Assembly: GCF_028473665.1 (NCBI RefSeq)
Contig: NZ_CP098774.1
Location: 310,001 to 374,000 of the forward strand
Length of the DNA stretch: 64,000 nucleotides
Reading direction: 5' to 3'
Source of the DNA: Sphingomonas sp. QA11
GTDB lineage: Bacteria; Pseudomonadota; Alphaproteobacteria; Sphingomonadales; Sphingomonadaceae
Part shown: piece after piece, positions 12,532 through 20,857 of the stretch
How positions within the stretch are numbered: position 1 is the stretch's first letter
Layout of the letters: every line of letters begins with the position of its first letter
The notes under the pieces: model-generated
The model's database searches: none
Told to the model about the DNA's origin: nothing
Seen by the model: only the letters and a program-made list of their open reading frames with translations
Program-made: the position numbers and the translations under genes

Positions 12532-14588
12532 GCGGCCTTCCCGATCAGGGTGTCGCGCGCGGCGGGCAGGGTGACCCGGAAGCGCGATCCTTCGCCCTCG
12601 CGGCTGGTCACCTCAAGCGTGCCGCCCATCGCCTTGGCGAGCTGGAGGGCCTCGAAGGCGCCGACGCCGAAGCCGCCGGTCTTTGACGAAACGAAAGGCT
12701 TGAACAGCTTTTCGCGCAGGAAGGCCGGCGACATGCCGCAGCCCTTGTCGATCACGTCGATCTCCACTCGTGTATCTTGTGCCGTCGCCGCGATCGTCAC
12801 GGGCTCGGCCGGACTGCTCGCTTCGATCGCGTTCTGGACCAGATGGCCGAGCAATTGCTCGAGCCGCGCCGGATCGGCGAGCGCCACCGCCTCGCCGTGC
12901 GATAGGGTCGCGATCGGATGTTGCGAGCGCCGCCGCGCGGCGACCCGTTCGAGCAAGGGCGCAACCTCGACCGCGCGCAGTTCCTCGGCGCGGCCTGAAT
13001 GATGCTGCGACAGGCGGGCGAGCAGATCGTTCATGCGCCCGGCGGAATCCTGGAGCGTGGCGATCATGTCGGCGCGGAACTCGGGGTTATGGGCGTGGCG
13101 TTCGGCGTTGCGTGCGGTCAGGGTCAGCTGGCTCACCAGATTCTTGATGTCATGCATGATGAAGGCGAAGCGGCGATTGAATTCGTCGAAGCGCTGCGCG
13201 TCGGACAAGGCCTCCTGAGCGCGCGCCTCGGCGAGGTAGCTGGCAACCTGCCGGCCGGCGATGCGGAGCAGATCGAAATCCTCCCAGTCGAGCGACCGGT
13301 CGACCGGGGGGCGGGCAAGCAGGATCGCCCCTTGCAACCGGTCGAGATGGACCAGCGGCACCAGCGCCCAGGCATTGGCCTCGTCGGCCATCCACAGCGG
13401 CACGCTGGCCAGTTCACCCGGCTCGGCGATGTCGCCGCGCACCGAATCGAGCTCGACGATCCGGCCGGTGGTCGCAAGATAGGTGACGAGCGCTTCGTCG
13501 CTACCTGCTGAGGGCAGGCCGTCGCGCGCCCAGTTCCACCCCGCGCCGATGCCCAGGCCGGTGCCTTCCGGCACAAGCAGCAGTCCGGCCGGAGAATCGG
13601 TGAGGTCGGCGACCGCCTTCACGATTCGCTCGTCGAGCGGCGCGGCACCCTCGCCGGGCTTGCCCAGCGTGTCGGTGAACCGGGTCCATTCAGCGCGGTA
13701 ATCGTAGCGGTGACGGAACAGATGCTTGGCCACCTTCACCTTGGCCCAGGCCTTGACCCAGGGGGAGGAGAGGACGGTGAGCACCGCCGCGGTCGACCCG
13801 AAGACGAAGGCGGTCTGCAGCACCCGCGCATTGTCGCCGCCGAACGCTGCGATCGCGCTGGTCGCGGCCAGCATGATCACCGCATAGAGCAGGGTAACGG
13901 CGAAGGAGAGCGTCTGCCACGCGACCGTACGCGAAAGCTGCAGCGTCCAGTCGCCGTTGCGCTGCACCGCGAGCGCGAACACGGGCGCGGCCAGGACCAT
14001 CACCACGCCGCGACCGGCGATCAGGTCGTTCGGGGCATGGCCGGTAAGATAGGTGGTGGCATAGAGCAGCAGGTCGACGCTCCACATCGCCGCCAGGGCG
14101 ATCACGGCGAGCGAGATGTCGCCGCGCGCGCGGGGCGCGACGGCCGAATAGAGATGATTGACCAGGACCAGCGCACTGATCGCGACCATGGCGCGCAGCA
14201 GCACCCGGACCGTGACCAGCGCGGGCACCACATTCGGCCCGATTGTCTCGTCGGTGACGGCCAGGGCGGCGCTGATCATCACCAGCACCATGACGACGCC
14301 ATAGATGATCGCGACGGGACGTGCCTCGGGGGCGCCGCCATCGCGGCGGACCAGCGCGAACATGAAGCCGAGCCAGGCGATGTTGCGCGCGCTTTCGGCT
14401 ACGCGCGTCACCAGGTCGAAAGGGCCGATTCCAGCCACGGCGAGCGCCCAGAGCGCGGTAACGCCAAGCGCGACGACGAAGGTCAGGCGCGGCAGCGCGC
14501 TGCCCGCATCGCGCAGCCGGGTCAGCGCGACGCCCGCGAAGAGCAGGGCGGCGAGCGCATGGCTCCAGAGGACGGCCGTTATCGGCAC
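12528..14588 (-). CDS. prsK: PrsK-like membrane histidine kinase
   Basis: 686 residues. About nine membrane segments fill residues 1-275, a GAF-like domain follows (~310-460), then the kinase core with the phospho-acceptor in FAFIMHDIKN (H479) and a catalytic domain with DKGCGMS and GGFGVGAFEA. This order, membrane region + GAF + HisKA, is that of the XrtA/PEP-CTERM kinase PrsK. The stop overlaps the start of the PrsR-like gene by 4 bp; its own start lies 4 bp after the glycosyltransferase stop. The signal sensed is unknown for the family. Confidence 0.91.
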
Positions 14589-14592
14589 GGGA

Positions 14593-15981
14593 TCAGCGCG
14601 CGCCCTCCGGCCACAGCACGACGCGGATCGTCTGGAGCAGGATCAGCACGTCGAGGAAGGGTGAATAGTTCTTGGCGTAATAAAGATCATATTCCAGCTT
14701 CTGCCGGGCATCGTCGATCGACGCGCCATAGGGATAGTTGATCTGCGCCCAGCCGGTGATGCCCGGCTTCACCATGTGGCGTTCAGCGTAGAAATTGAGC
14801 TGCTGCTCAAGGTCCTCGACGAATTGCGGGCGTTCGGGGCGCGGGCCGACGAAGCTCATCTCGCCTTTCAGCACCGACCAGGTCTGCGGCAGTTCGTCGA
14901 TCCGCAGCTTGCGGATGATCCGGCCGATCCGGGTGATGCGCGGATCGTCCTTCTCGGCCCAGACCGCCTTGCCGTCGACCTCGGCATCCTGGCGCATCGA
15001 GCGCAGCTTGATGACGTCGAAGCCGACGCTGTACAGGCCGACACGGCGCTGCCGGTAGAAGGCGGGCCCCTTGCTCTCGAGCTTGATGGCAAGCGCGGTG
15101 ATCAGGATCAGCGGCAGGGTCAGGATCAGCAGGACAAGGCTGGCGGCGATGTCGAACAGCCGCTTGAACAGGCTGGACAGCATCCGGCCGGAAGAGAAGC
15201 CGTCGGAGAAGATCAGCCAGCTCGGATTGACGCTCTGCAGGTCGACTCGCCCGGTCTCTCGTTCGAGGAAGGTCGAGATCTCGTTGACGTGAACCCCGGT
15301 GGTCTTGATCCGCAGCAGATCCTTGAGCGGCAATGCGTTGCGGCGTTCCTCTAGTGCCAGCACCACTTCGCTCGCGTTGAGCAGCACGACATGGTCGGCG
15401 AGGTTGTAGATCGCGTCGCGGGCGATCGCCTCGGGAATGATGCGGGCCGCTTCGCTCATCGAGACATAGCCGACCACGACGAAGCCGGCGCCGGGGGTCG
15501 CGGCGAGTGCCTTCAGCCGCACGGCACGCGCGCCGGCGCCGAGCACGACGATCCGGCGCTTGAACACCTGGCCACCCAGCGTCTTGCCGAGCAGGATGCG
15601 CAGCGCGATGAGCATGCCGATCGCGATGCCCATCGAGTAGAGCAGGTTGGAGCGCCAGAAGGTGATCGTGGGCAGCAGGAAGAAGAGGACGCTGAGGAAG
15701 ATCACCCCCAGCGACACGGCGACGAGCAGCCGTGCCGCGGCGAAGCGCAACGACTGGAGCGCGCTGGCGCCATAGACGCCGACCGCGATCATCGCGAGCT
15801 CGACCGAGGCAGCGAAGGTGAAGAGCTGGGGGACTCGGTTCTCGATCGGATCGACCAGGCTGCCGATCTGATGGATGCGGAGCGAATAGCCGAGCTCGCC
15901 CGCGACGACCAGCAGGACAACGTCGAACAGGCCGAGCAACAGCACGGCGTTGGGAATATAGTGCTTGAACAGCCTGATCAT
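14593..15981 (-). CDS. XrtA/PEP-CTERM-type polyprenyl sugar-phosphate transferase
   Basis: 462 residues. Four to five N-terminal membrane segments, a Rossmann-like middle (VVLGAGARAVRLKAL), another membrane segment near 270-295, then the bacterial sugar transferase domain (LLILTLPLILITALAIKLES, FYRQRRVG, KLRSM, LRIDELPQ, FVGPRPERP). Enzymes of this family transfer the first sugar-phosphate onto undecaprenyl phosphate to begin exopolysaccharide repeat units. Start set at ATG 15981, where the hydrophobic N-terminus MIRLFKHYIPNAVLLLG begins; an upstream extension of 50 residues looks like translated promoter DNA. It heads a four-gene leftward block with prsK, prsR and the TPR gene, all nearly touching. 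The upstream gap shared with manC has the inverted repeats noted at 16007-16052. Confidence 0.9.
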   Translation of the reverse strand: MIRLFKHYIPNAVLLLGLFDVVLLVVAGELGYSLRIHQIGSLVDPIENRVPQLFTFAASVELAMIAVGVYGASALQSLRFAAARLLVAVSLGVIFLSVLFFLLPTITFWRSNLLYSMGIAIGMLIALRILLGKTLGGQVFKRRIVVLGAGARAVRLKALAATPGAGFVVVGYVSMSEAARIIPEAIARDAIYNLADHVVLLNASEVVLALEERRNALPLKDLLRIKTTGVHVNEISTFLERETGRVDLQSVNPSWLIFSDGFSSGRMLSSLFKRLFDIAASLVLLILTLPLILITALAIKLESKGPAFYRQRRVGLYSVGFDVIKLRSMRQDAEVDGKAVWAEKDDPRITRIGRIIRKLRIDELPQTWSVLKGEMSFVGPRPERPQFVEDLEQQLNFYAERHMVKPGITGWAQINYPYGASIDDARQKLEYDLYYAKNYSPFLDVLILLQTIRVVLWPEGAR

Positions 15982-16006
15982 CGTTCCAGCCCTTGACGTC
16001 CCCGCG

Positions 16007-16052
16007 TGTAAACAAAACCGACACGCAGCATGGGCTGTCGCAGAAATTGACA
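16007..16052. promoter_or_regulatory. Two 17-bp inverted-repeat sites, probable PrsR enhancer
   Basis: TGTAAACAAAACCGACA at 16007-16023 and TGTCGCAGAAATTGACA at 16036-16052 share TGT-N11-ACA. The first lies in a larger perfect repeat, GCGTGT (16004-16009) with ACACGC (16021-16026). Their centres are 29 bp apart, and they lie 80-125 bp upstream of the sigma-54 promoter candidate before manC, the usual distance for an activator of the NtrC kind. Assignment to PrsR is inferred from gene context. Confidence 0.55.
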
Positions 16053-16131
16053 AACAAAGGTTGAACGCCAGCTCGCCTCTCTCCGCAATGCAGGGGAAGA
16101 TGGGAGGGAACATGGACCCCGATTGATCCAA

Positions 16132-16145
16132 GGCAGTTTCTATGC
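16132..16145 (+). promoter_or_regulatory. Candidate sigma-54 (-24/-12) promoter of manC
   Basis: AGGCA-N7-ATGCC places GG at 16132-16133 and GC at 16144-16145 with exactly ten bases between, the invariant spacing of sigma-54 promoters. The flanks match TGGCAC/TTGCA only in part. Transcription would begin near 16156, 33 bp before the manC ATG. Confidence 0.45.
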
Positions 16146-16188
16146 CGCGTCTCCCGGGGTAAGGGGGCGCCTTACGGGAGATTCAAGA

Positions 16189-17241
16189 ATGCCGCTTTCC
16201 AAGCCGATCGTCCCTGTCATCCTGTCGGGCGGGTCGGGCACGCGCCTGTGGCCGATGTCGCGACCTGACCGACCCAAGCAGATGCTGGCGCTGACGGCGG
16301 AAGACACCATGCTTCAATTGACCGCGCGCCGTGCGTGCGGGGAGCGTTTCACGGCGCCGATCGTCGTCGCCAATGCGCAGCATGCCGACATGGTCGAGGA
16401 ACAGCTCGAGGCGGTCGAGGCCGCGGCGCGGGCGCTGATCCTCGAGCCGATGGGTCGCAACACCGCGCCGGCGATCGCGCTCGCCGCGCTGGCGGCCGGG
16501 GGTGGTGCCGATCCGCTGCTGGTGATGCCGTCGGATCACGTCATTGCCGACGTGCCGGCTTTCCACGCAGCGATCCATGCCGCGATGCCGCTGGTGGCTG
16601 AAGGATGGCTGGTGACCTTCGGGATCGATCCGCTCACGCCGGAGACCGGCTTTGGCTGGATCCATGTCGGCGAGGAGATTTCCGGGGGTGTCCACCGAGT
16701 CGCGAAATTCATCGAGAAGCCGCCGCGCGACAAGGCGGAGGCGATGCTGGAGGCGGGCGACCATGCCTGGAACGGCGGCATCTTCCTGTTCCGCGCCGAC
16801 ATCTATCTCGGTGCGCTCGCGACCTATGCGCCTGACATGCTGCTCGCATGCCAGCGCGCGATGACCGCGGCGCACACCGAGGGGTGTCGTATCTACCCCG
16901 ATACGGATGCTTTCGCTGCCTCGCCGGCCGATTCGATCGACTATGCCGTGATGGAAAAGGCGGAGCGGGTCGCGGTGGTGCCGGTCAGCATGGGCTGGAG
17001 CGACGTCGGAAGCTGGGACGCGCTGCACGAGATCAGCCAGGGCGATGCCGCGGGAAATGTCCATCATGGCGAGGTGATCGCGATCGACACCGCCAATTGC
17101 CTGGTACGCAGCGACGGCGTGCGGATCGCGCTGGTCGGGGTGGAGGACCTGATCGTCGTGGCCAGCGGCAACGACGTGCTGATCCTGCCGCGCGGGAGAT
17201 CCCAGGAGGTGAAAAAGCTCATCGAGGCAATGAAGGGATAG
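16189..17241 (+). CDS. manC: Mannose-1-phosphate guanylyltransferase (GDP-mannose synthesis)
   Basis: 350 residues. N-terminal nucleotidyltransferase signature VILSGGSGTRLWP (about 10-22) with the catalytic Arg and PKQM block, then EPMGRNTAPAIALAA, MPSDHVI, and FIEKP near 179-183 with following WNGGIFLF. It makes GDP-mannose from mannose-1-phosphate and GTP, the donor for mannose- or fucose-containing polysaccharides. It lacks the C-terminal phosphomannose isomerase domain that many ManC/AlgA proteins carry, so only the transferase step is done here. Start set at ATG 16189, since 22 upstream codons would overlap the promoter region. It is divergent from the sugar transferase gene and shares its control region, so both likely serve one exopolysaccharide. 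Confidence 0.93.
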   Translation: MPLSKPIVPVILSGGSGTRLWPMSRPDRPKQMLALTAEDTMLQLTARRACGERFTAPIVVANAQHADMVEEQLEAVEAAARALILEPMGRNTAPAIALAALAAGGGADPLLVMPSDHVIADVPAFHAAIHAAMPLVAEGWLVTFGIDPLTPETGFGWIHVGEEISGGVHRVAKFIEKPPRDKAEAMLEAGDHAWNGGIFLFRADIYLGALATYAPDMLLACQRAMTAAHTEGCRIYPDTDAFAASPADSIDYAVMEKAERVAVVPVSMGWSDVGSWDALHEISQGDAAGNVHHGEVIAIDTANCLVRSDGVRIALVGVEDLIVVASGNDVLILPRGRSQEVKKLIEAMKG

Positions 17242-17279
17242 GCGGATTCGTTCCGCCCGACTGGCGAATCAGATTTCGC

Positions 17280-17307
17280 TTGCGGATTAAATGCCGCGTT
17301 ATATAAC
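17280..17307 (+). promoter_or_regulatory. Promoter and palindromic operator of the MarR-GNAT gene
   Basis: TTGCGG (17280-17285), a 16-bp spacer and TATAAC (17302-17307) form a plausible vegetative promoter. A perfect 10-bp palindrome GTTATATAAC (17298-17307) covers the -10 element, followed by a partial copy CGTTATGCG. A MarR-type protein bound there would block its own promoter. Confidence 0.5.
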
Positions 17308-17334
17308 TCGTTATGCGTATTCGAGGAGCGACGC

Positions 17335-18309
17335 ATGACGAGTGATATAGTTGCCGAACTTGGTCATCTTTTTCTCGGCACGCGGTTGAAGCGGCTGGCC
17401 GAACGCATGCAAGCCGATGTGCAACAGGTCGCGGCCGACGCAGGCCTGCCGATCCAGCCAAGCCACTATCCGGTGCTGGCCGTCATCGAACGTCACGGTG
17501 CGCTGACGGTGGGCCAGATCGCCGAGGCGCTGGCCATCAGCCAGCCCGGCGTGACGCGCAACGTGTCGCGCCTGGTCGAGCTTGGCCTGGTCGGGGTGGT
17601 GCGGGAAGGGCGGGACCAGCGCCAGAAGCCGCTGTCGCTCACCCCGGCGGGGCAGGCTGCGATGGAGATATCGAAGCGCGAGGTGTGGCCCCGGATCGAT
17701 ATGGCGGTGGCGGCACTGTGCGAGGAACTGGGCGGACCTTTTCTCGACCAGGTCTCCGCGATCGAACGCGCGCTTGACGAGAGGCCGCTGGATCGGCGCG
17801 CCGCCGATCTGGGCCTGTCGATCCTGCGCTACTCGGATTCGGTGGCCCGGCATTTCCATGACATCAATGCCGAATGGATCGAGGCGATGTACCGGCTTGA
17901 ACAGACCGATCGCGACGTGCTGGAAAATCCGCGCGAGCGGATCATCGATCCGGGCGGCGACATCCTGTTCGTCGAGGCTGACGGGCTCGGCATCGTCGGT
18001 ACCTGCGCCTTGCAGAAGACCGGGCCGGGGCAGTTCGAATTGACCAAGATGGGGGTGCTGGCGTCGGCGCGCGGTCGCAAGGCCGGCGAATTCCTGCTCC
18101 GCGCCGTCATCACGCGCGCCGCCGACATGGGGGCGGAGACACTCTATCTGCTCAGCAACCGCAAGAGCGAAGCGGCAATCCATCTCTACGAGAAGCTCGG
18201 CTTCGTCCATGACGCCGACATCATGCGCGATTTCGGCGCCCGCTATGAGCGGTGCGACGTCGCCATGCGGTACCGGCTGAGTCCATCCGGCATTGGCGGC
18301 ACTGTATGA
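17335..18309 (+). CDS. MarR-type regulator fused to GNAT acetyltransferase
   Basis: 324 residues in two domains. Residues 1-150 are a MarR winged helix (VGQIAEALAISQPGVTRNVSRLVELGLV, with the wing around VREGRDQRQKP). Residues ~170-315 are a GNAT acetyltransferase with the acetyl-CoA loop ARGRKAGEFLL and a closing ALHLYEKLGF-like block (AIHLYEKLGFVHD). Such fusions are known in proteobacteria, but the acetylated substrate is unknown. GAGG lies 7-8 bases before ATG 17335. Its stop abuts the stop of the next, oppositely oriented gene. The AT-rich palindrome over its promoter suggests autoregulation. Confidence 0.9.
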   Translation: MTSDIVAELGHLFLGTRLKRLAERMQADVQQVAADAGLPIQPSHYPVLAVIERHGALTVGQIAEALAISQPGVTRNVSRLVELGLVGVVREGRDQRQKPLSLTPAGQAAMEISKREVWPRIDMAVAALCEELGGPFLDQVSAIERALDERPLDRRAADLGLSILRYSDSVARHFHDINAEWIEAMYRLEQTDRDVLENPRERIIDPGGDILFVEADGLGIVGTCALQKTGPGQFELTKMGVLASARGRKAGEFLLRAVITRAADMGAETLYLLSNRKSEAAIHLYEKLGFVHDADIMRDFGARYERCDVAMRYRLSPSGIGGTV

Positions 18310-18672
18310 TCAATCTTCAATATTGAAGTAAGCCACCGCCTCGGTATCGGGCCAGGTGGCGCAGGTGCCTGTGCCGGTCACCGTGATGCGCTTGTGCAAG
18401 CTGTAGGCGGTCAACAGGGTTGCCGCCATTGTCTGTCCTTCCGGTGTGCTCACATTGATCACCCATCGATCCAGAGATGCACAGGTTGGTCTTGTCGACC
18501 TCGGCCCTGTGTGGTTGAAGAATAGCCCGCCTGGACTGGTGGGGTTAACATTGACAATATTGCCCAAACCGGCGCCGCTCGCGGCCGCGAACGCAGCTGT
18601 CGGTAGCATCATGCATGCCATCGTCATGACGAAGCGCGATATGAATCGGTTACGGAGCCCGGTCTTTCGCAT
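18310..18672 (-). CDS. Small secreted protein of unknown function
   Basis: 120 residues. A clear signal peptide (MRKTGLRNRFISRF then a hydrophobic core ending in AAFAAAS) leaves a mature domain of about 88 residues with two cysteines, one in RPTCASLD and one in GTGTCATWPDTE, that could pair. The block LLTAYSLHKRITVTGTGTC followed by an Asp-Thr-Glu turn recurs in small exported proteobacterial proteins, to my memory without a known function. Start at 18672 because GAGGGG lies seven bases upstream; an in-frame start ten codons earlier has no such site. No partner genes: its neighbours are a convergent regulator and, 200 bp away, oligoendopeptidase F. Base composition around it is less GC-rich than the average here. 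Confidence 0.72.
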   Translation of the reverse strand: MRKTGLRNRFISRFVMTMACMMLPTAAFAAASGAGLGNIVNVNPTSPGGLFFNHTGPRSTRPTCASLDRWVINVSTPEGQTMAATLLTAYSLHKRITVTGTGTCATWPDTEAVAYFNIED

Positions 18673-18873
18673 ATTTACACCCCTCGATGTCTCTCTGGCC
18701 AATGCCTCCGTTTCCGATTTTTGAAAAGGGTCGTGATGACGCAGTGGCTCAATCTGTCGGCGGTTTAAGAGCCATCGCCGTAGTCGCTACAGCACGACAG
18801 CAAGCGCCAGAACGCAACGATTTCGTGGTTCGGGCTCGTTCCAGCATCCGGGCGGCCCGAATGGCCGCGCCCG

Positions 18874-20742
18874 TCAGCCCATCAGCGCCTCGACCTGATC
18901 GAGCGTGTCCTTGAACGTCGCGACGACCGCCTGGTACGGGGCGGGGCTGGCCATATCGAGGCCGGCGCGCTTCAGGATCTCGACCGGATAGTCCGATCCG
19001 CCGGCCTTCAGCACGCTAAGATAATTGTCGCGCTCCTTCGCGCCGCCCTTCAGGATCGAGCGGGCGAAATAGGACGCGGCCGAGATGCAGGTCGCATATT
19101 GATAGACGTAAAAGCTCGAATAGAAATGCGGGATATAGGCCCATTCGGCGGCATAGGCCGGGTCGATCGCCACCTTCGGACCGTGGTAGCGCTTCAGCAG
19201 GTCGAGATAGATCGCGGTGAACTTCTCGCCCGACAGACCCTCTCCGGCCTCGGCCTGGTCGTGCACGGTAAGCTCGAACTCGGCGAACATCGCCTGGCGG
19301 TAGAAGGTGCCGCGCATCGCCTCCAACTGCTGGCCGAGATAGAAGAGCTTCTCCTCCCTGGTTTTCGCCTGCTTGACCATATAGGCGGCGAGAAGCTGCT
19401 CGTTGCAGGTCGAGGCAATCTCGGCGAGGAAGATCGGATAGTCCGACTTGTCATAGACCTGGGTCTTGTTGGCGAGCAGCGTATGCATCGCATGGCCCCA
19501 TTCATGGGCGTAGGTGGTCATCCCGTCGTAATTCTCGCCGAGATTGAGCAGCAGATAGGGATGCACGTCATAGGCAGCGCCCGGGTTCATATAAGCGCCG
19601 GATTTCTTGCCGGGCCGGGGCAGCGGGTCGAGCCACTTCGCCGCCGTCGCCTTGGCGAATATCGCGCCATATTCGGGGCCGAGCGGCTTCACCGCCTCGA
19701 TCACGGTGGTCCGCATCTCCGGCACGGTCACCTTCTTGTCGAGCTGAACCAGCGGCGGATAGATGTCGTAATAGGCCATATCGGGCAGCTTCAGCATCCG
19801 GCGGCGCAGTTCGAAATAGCGGTGGAGCTGGGGCAGGCCCTTATTGGTCTCGGCGACAAGCGACCGGTACACTGCCTCGGGCACGTTGTTGCCCGACAGG
19901 AACATCGCCAGCGAGGTTGGATATTTGCGCGCCTTTTTCTGGAAGATATCGGCCTTCACATGGCTGAGATAGGCGGCGCCGAGCGAGCTCTTGAACCGAC
20001 CATATTCGGCCCAGAAAGTGTCGAACACCAGCTTGCGGTCGGCACGGTTGGGCGCGTCGCGGTTGAGCGTATAGGCCTGGTCGTCGAGCCGGACCTGCTT
20101 GCCGCTGGAAAGCGTGACGGTCGGCCAGGGAATGTCCGAGGCGACCAGCTGCTCGCGGATGTCACGCGCGCCGGAGAAGGGCGAGGACGTGCCGGCGAGG
20201 AGGATTTCGCCTTCCGGTGAAAGGATGTGTTCGGTCTGGCGCACGATGTCGGCGAGGTAGAAGTCGAAGCGGCTCCTGAGTATTTGGCTGGCGGCGACGA
20301 AGCCGTCGATCTTCCCTTTGCCGAGCGCGAGCAGCTCTGGCGCGATCCAGGACGTGGCTTCGCCGAACGCGGTGAACATGTCGCTCGCCTGGGTCTGCCT
20401 TTCCTGGTTGGCCGCGAAGCGCAGATCCTCATCGGCCTTCAGGCTGATATAGGTATAGACCCGGCCGGCGACCCGGCCGAGATCGGACTGCGCGACCAGG
20501 GCGGCGGCAAGCGCGTCGGCGCTGGTGCCGAGCGTGCCCTTGAACTTGAGCAGGCCGGGGATTTTCGCGAGCACGTCCTTGCGCGCCGCGTCCCATGCGG
20601 CGTCGCTGGGATAGAGTTCGCTCAGGTCCCAGGCGGCGACGTCAGCGGGGGTGCCCTTGTCCTGCGCCCAGGCGGGCATGGCGGCGGCGAGCGTGGTGAC
20701 GGCGGCGGCGGCAAGTGCCTCGCGGCGCGAAAGATCGGTCAT
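18874..20742 (-). CDS. pepF: Oligoendopeptidase F family metallopeptidase (M3), exported
   Basis: 622 residues. The zinc motif HEWGH at about 413-417 (YAHEWGHAMHTLL) and the second part EIASTCNEQLL supply the ligands of M3 peptidases. The family cleaves short peptides. Unlike the usual cytosolic PepF, this one begins with a twin-arginine-like signal, LSRREALAAAAV, and a hydrophobic run ending in MPAWAQ, so export to the periplasm through Tat or Sec is likely. ATG 20742 is taken as the start, since it opens exactly on this signal; a start 11 codons upstream is possible. It stands alone, 115 bp from the next gene. Gene symbol rests on family resemblance. Confidence 0.88.
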   Translation of the reverse strand: MTDLSRREALAAAAVTTLAAAMPAWAQDKGTPADVAAWDLSELYPSDAAWDAARKDVLAKIPGLLKFKGTLGTSADALAAALVAQSDLGRVAGRVYTYISLKADEDLRFAANQERQTQASDMFTAFGEATSWIAPELLALGKGKIDGFVAASQILRSRFDFYLADIVRQTEHILSPEGEILLAGTSSPFSGARDIREQLVASDIPWPTVTLSSGKQVRLDDQAYTLNRDAPNRADRKLVFDTFWAEYGRFKSSLGAAYLSHVKADIFQKKARKYPTSLAMFLSGNNVPEAVYRSLVAETNKGLPQLHRYFELRRRMLKLPDMAYYDIYPPLVQLDKKVTVPEMRTTVIEAVKPLGPEYGAIFAKATAAKWLDPLPRPGKKSGAYMNPGAAYDVHPYLLLNLGENYDGMTTYAHEWGHAMHTLLANKTQVYDKSDYPIFLAEIASTCNEQLLAAYMVKQAKTREEKLFYLGQQLEAMRGTFYRQAMFAEFELTVHDQAEAGEGLSGEKFTAIYLDLLKRYHGPKVAIDPAYAAEWAYIPHFYSSFYVYQYATCISAASYFARSILKGGAKERDNYLSVLKAGGSDYPVEILKRAGLDMASPAPYQAVVATFKDTLDQVEALMG

Positions 20743-20857
20743 GTGACGGGCTTTCCCCAAAAGTGTCGATTGCAACTACATTGCGTGCTTCGCCCTGATT
20801 GGGAAGAGGGTGTGTCAATAAACTAACGCACTTCGGGCCGCACGATGACGGGCCGGC

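Noticed and set aside
15982..16003. GG-N10-GC match on the leftward strand before the sugar transferase gene
   Set aside because: The -12 part is poor (GGGC) and only a few bases separate it from the start codon.
15982..16131. 50-residue N-terminal extension of the sugar transferase
   Set aside because: It translates the shared control region; ATG 15981 opens directly at the expected first membrane segment.
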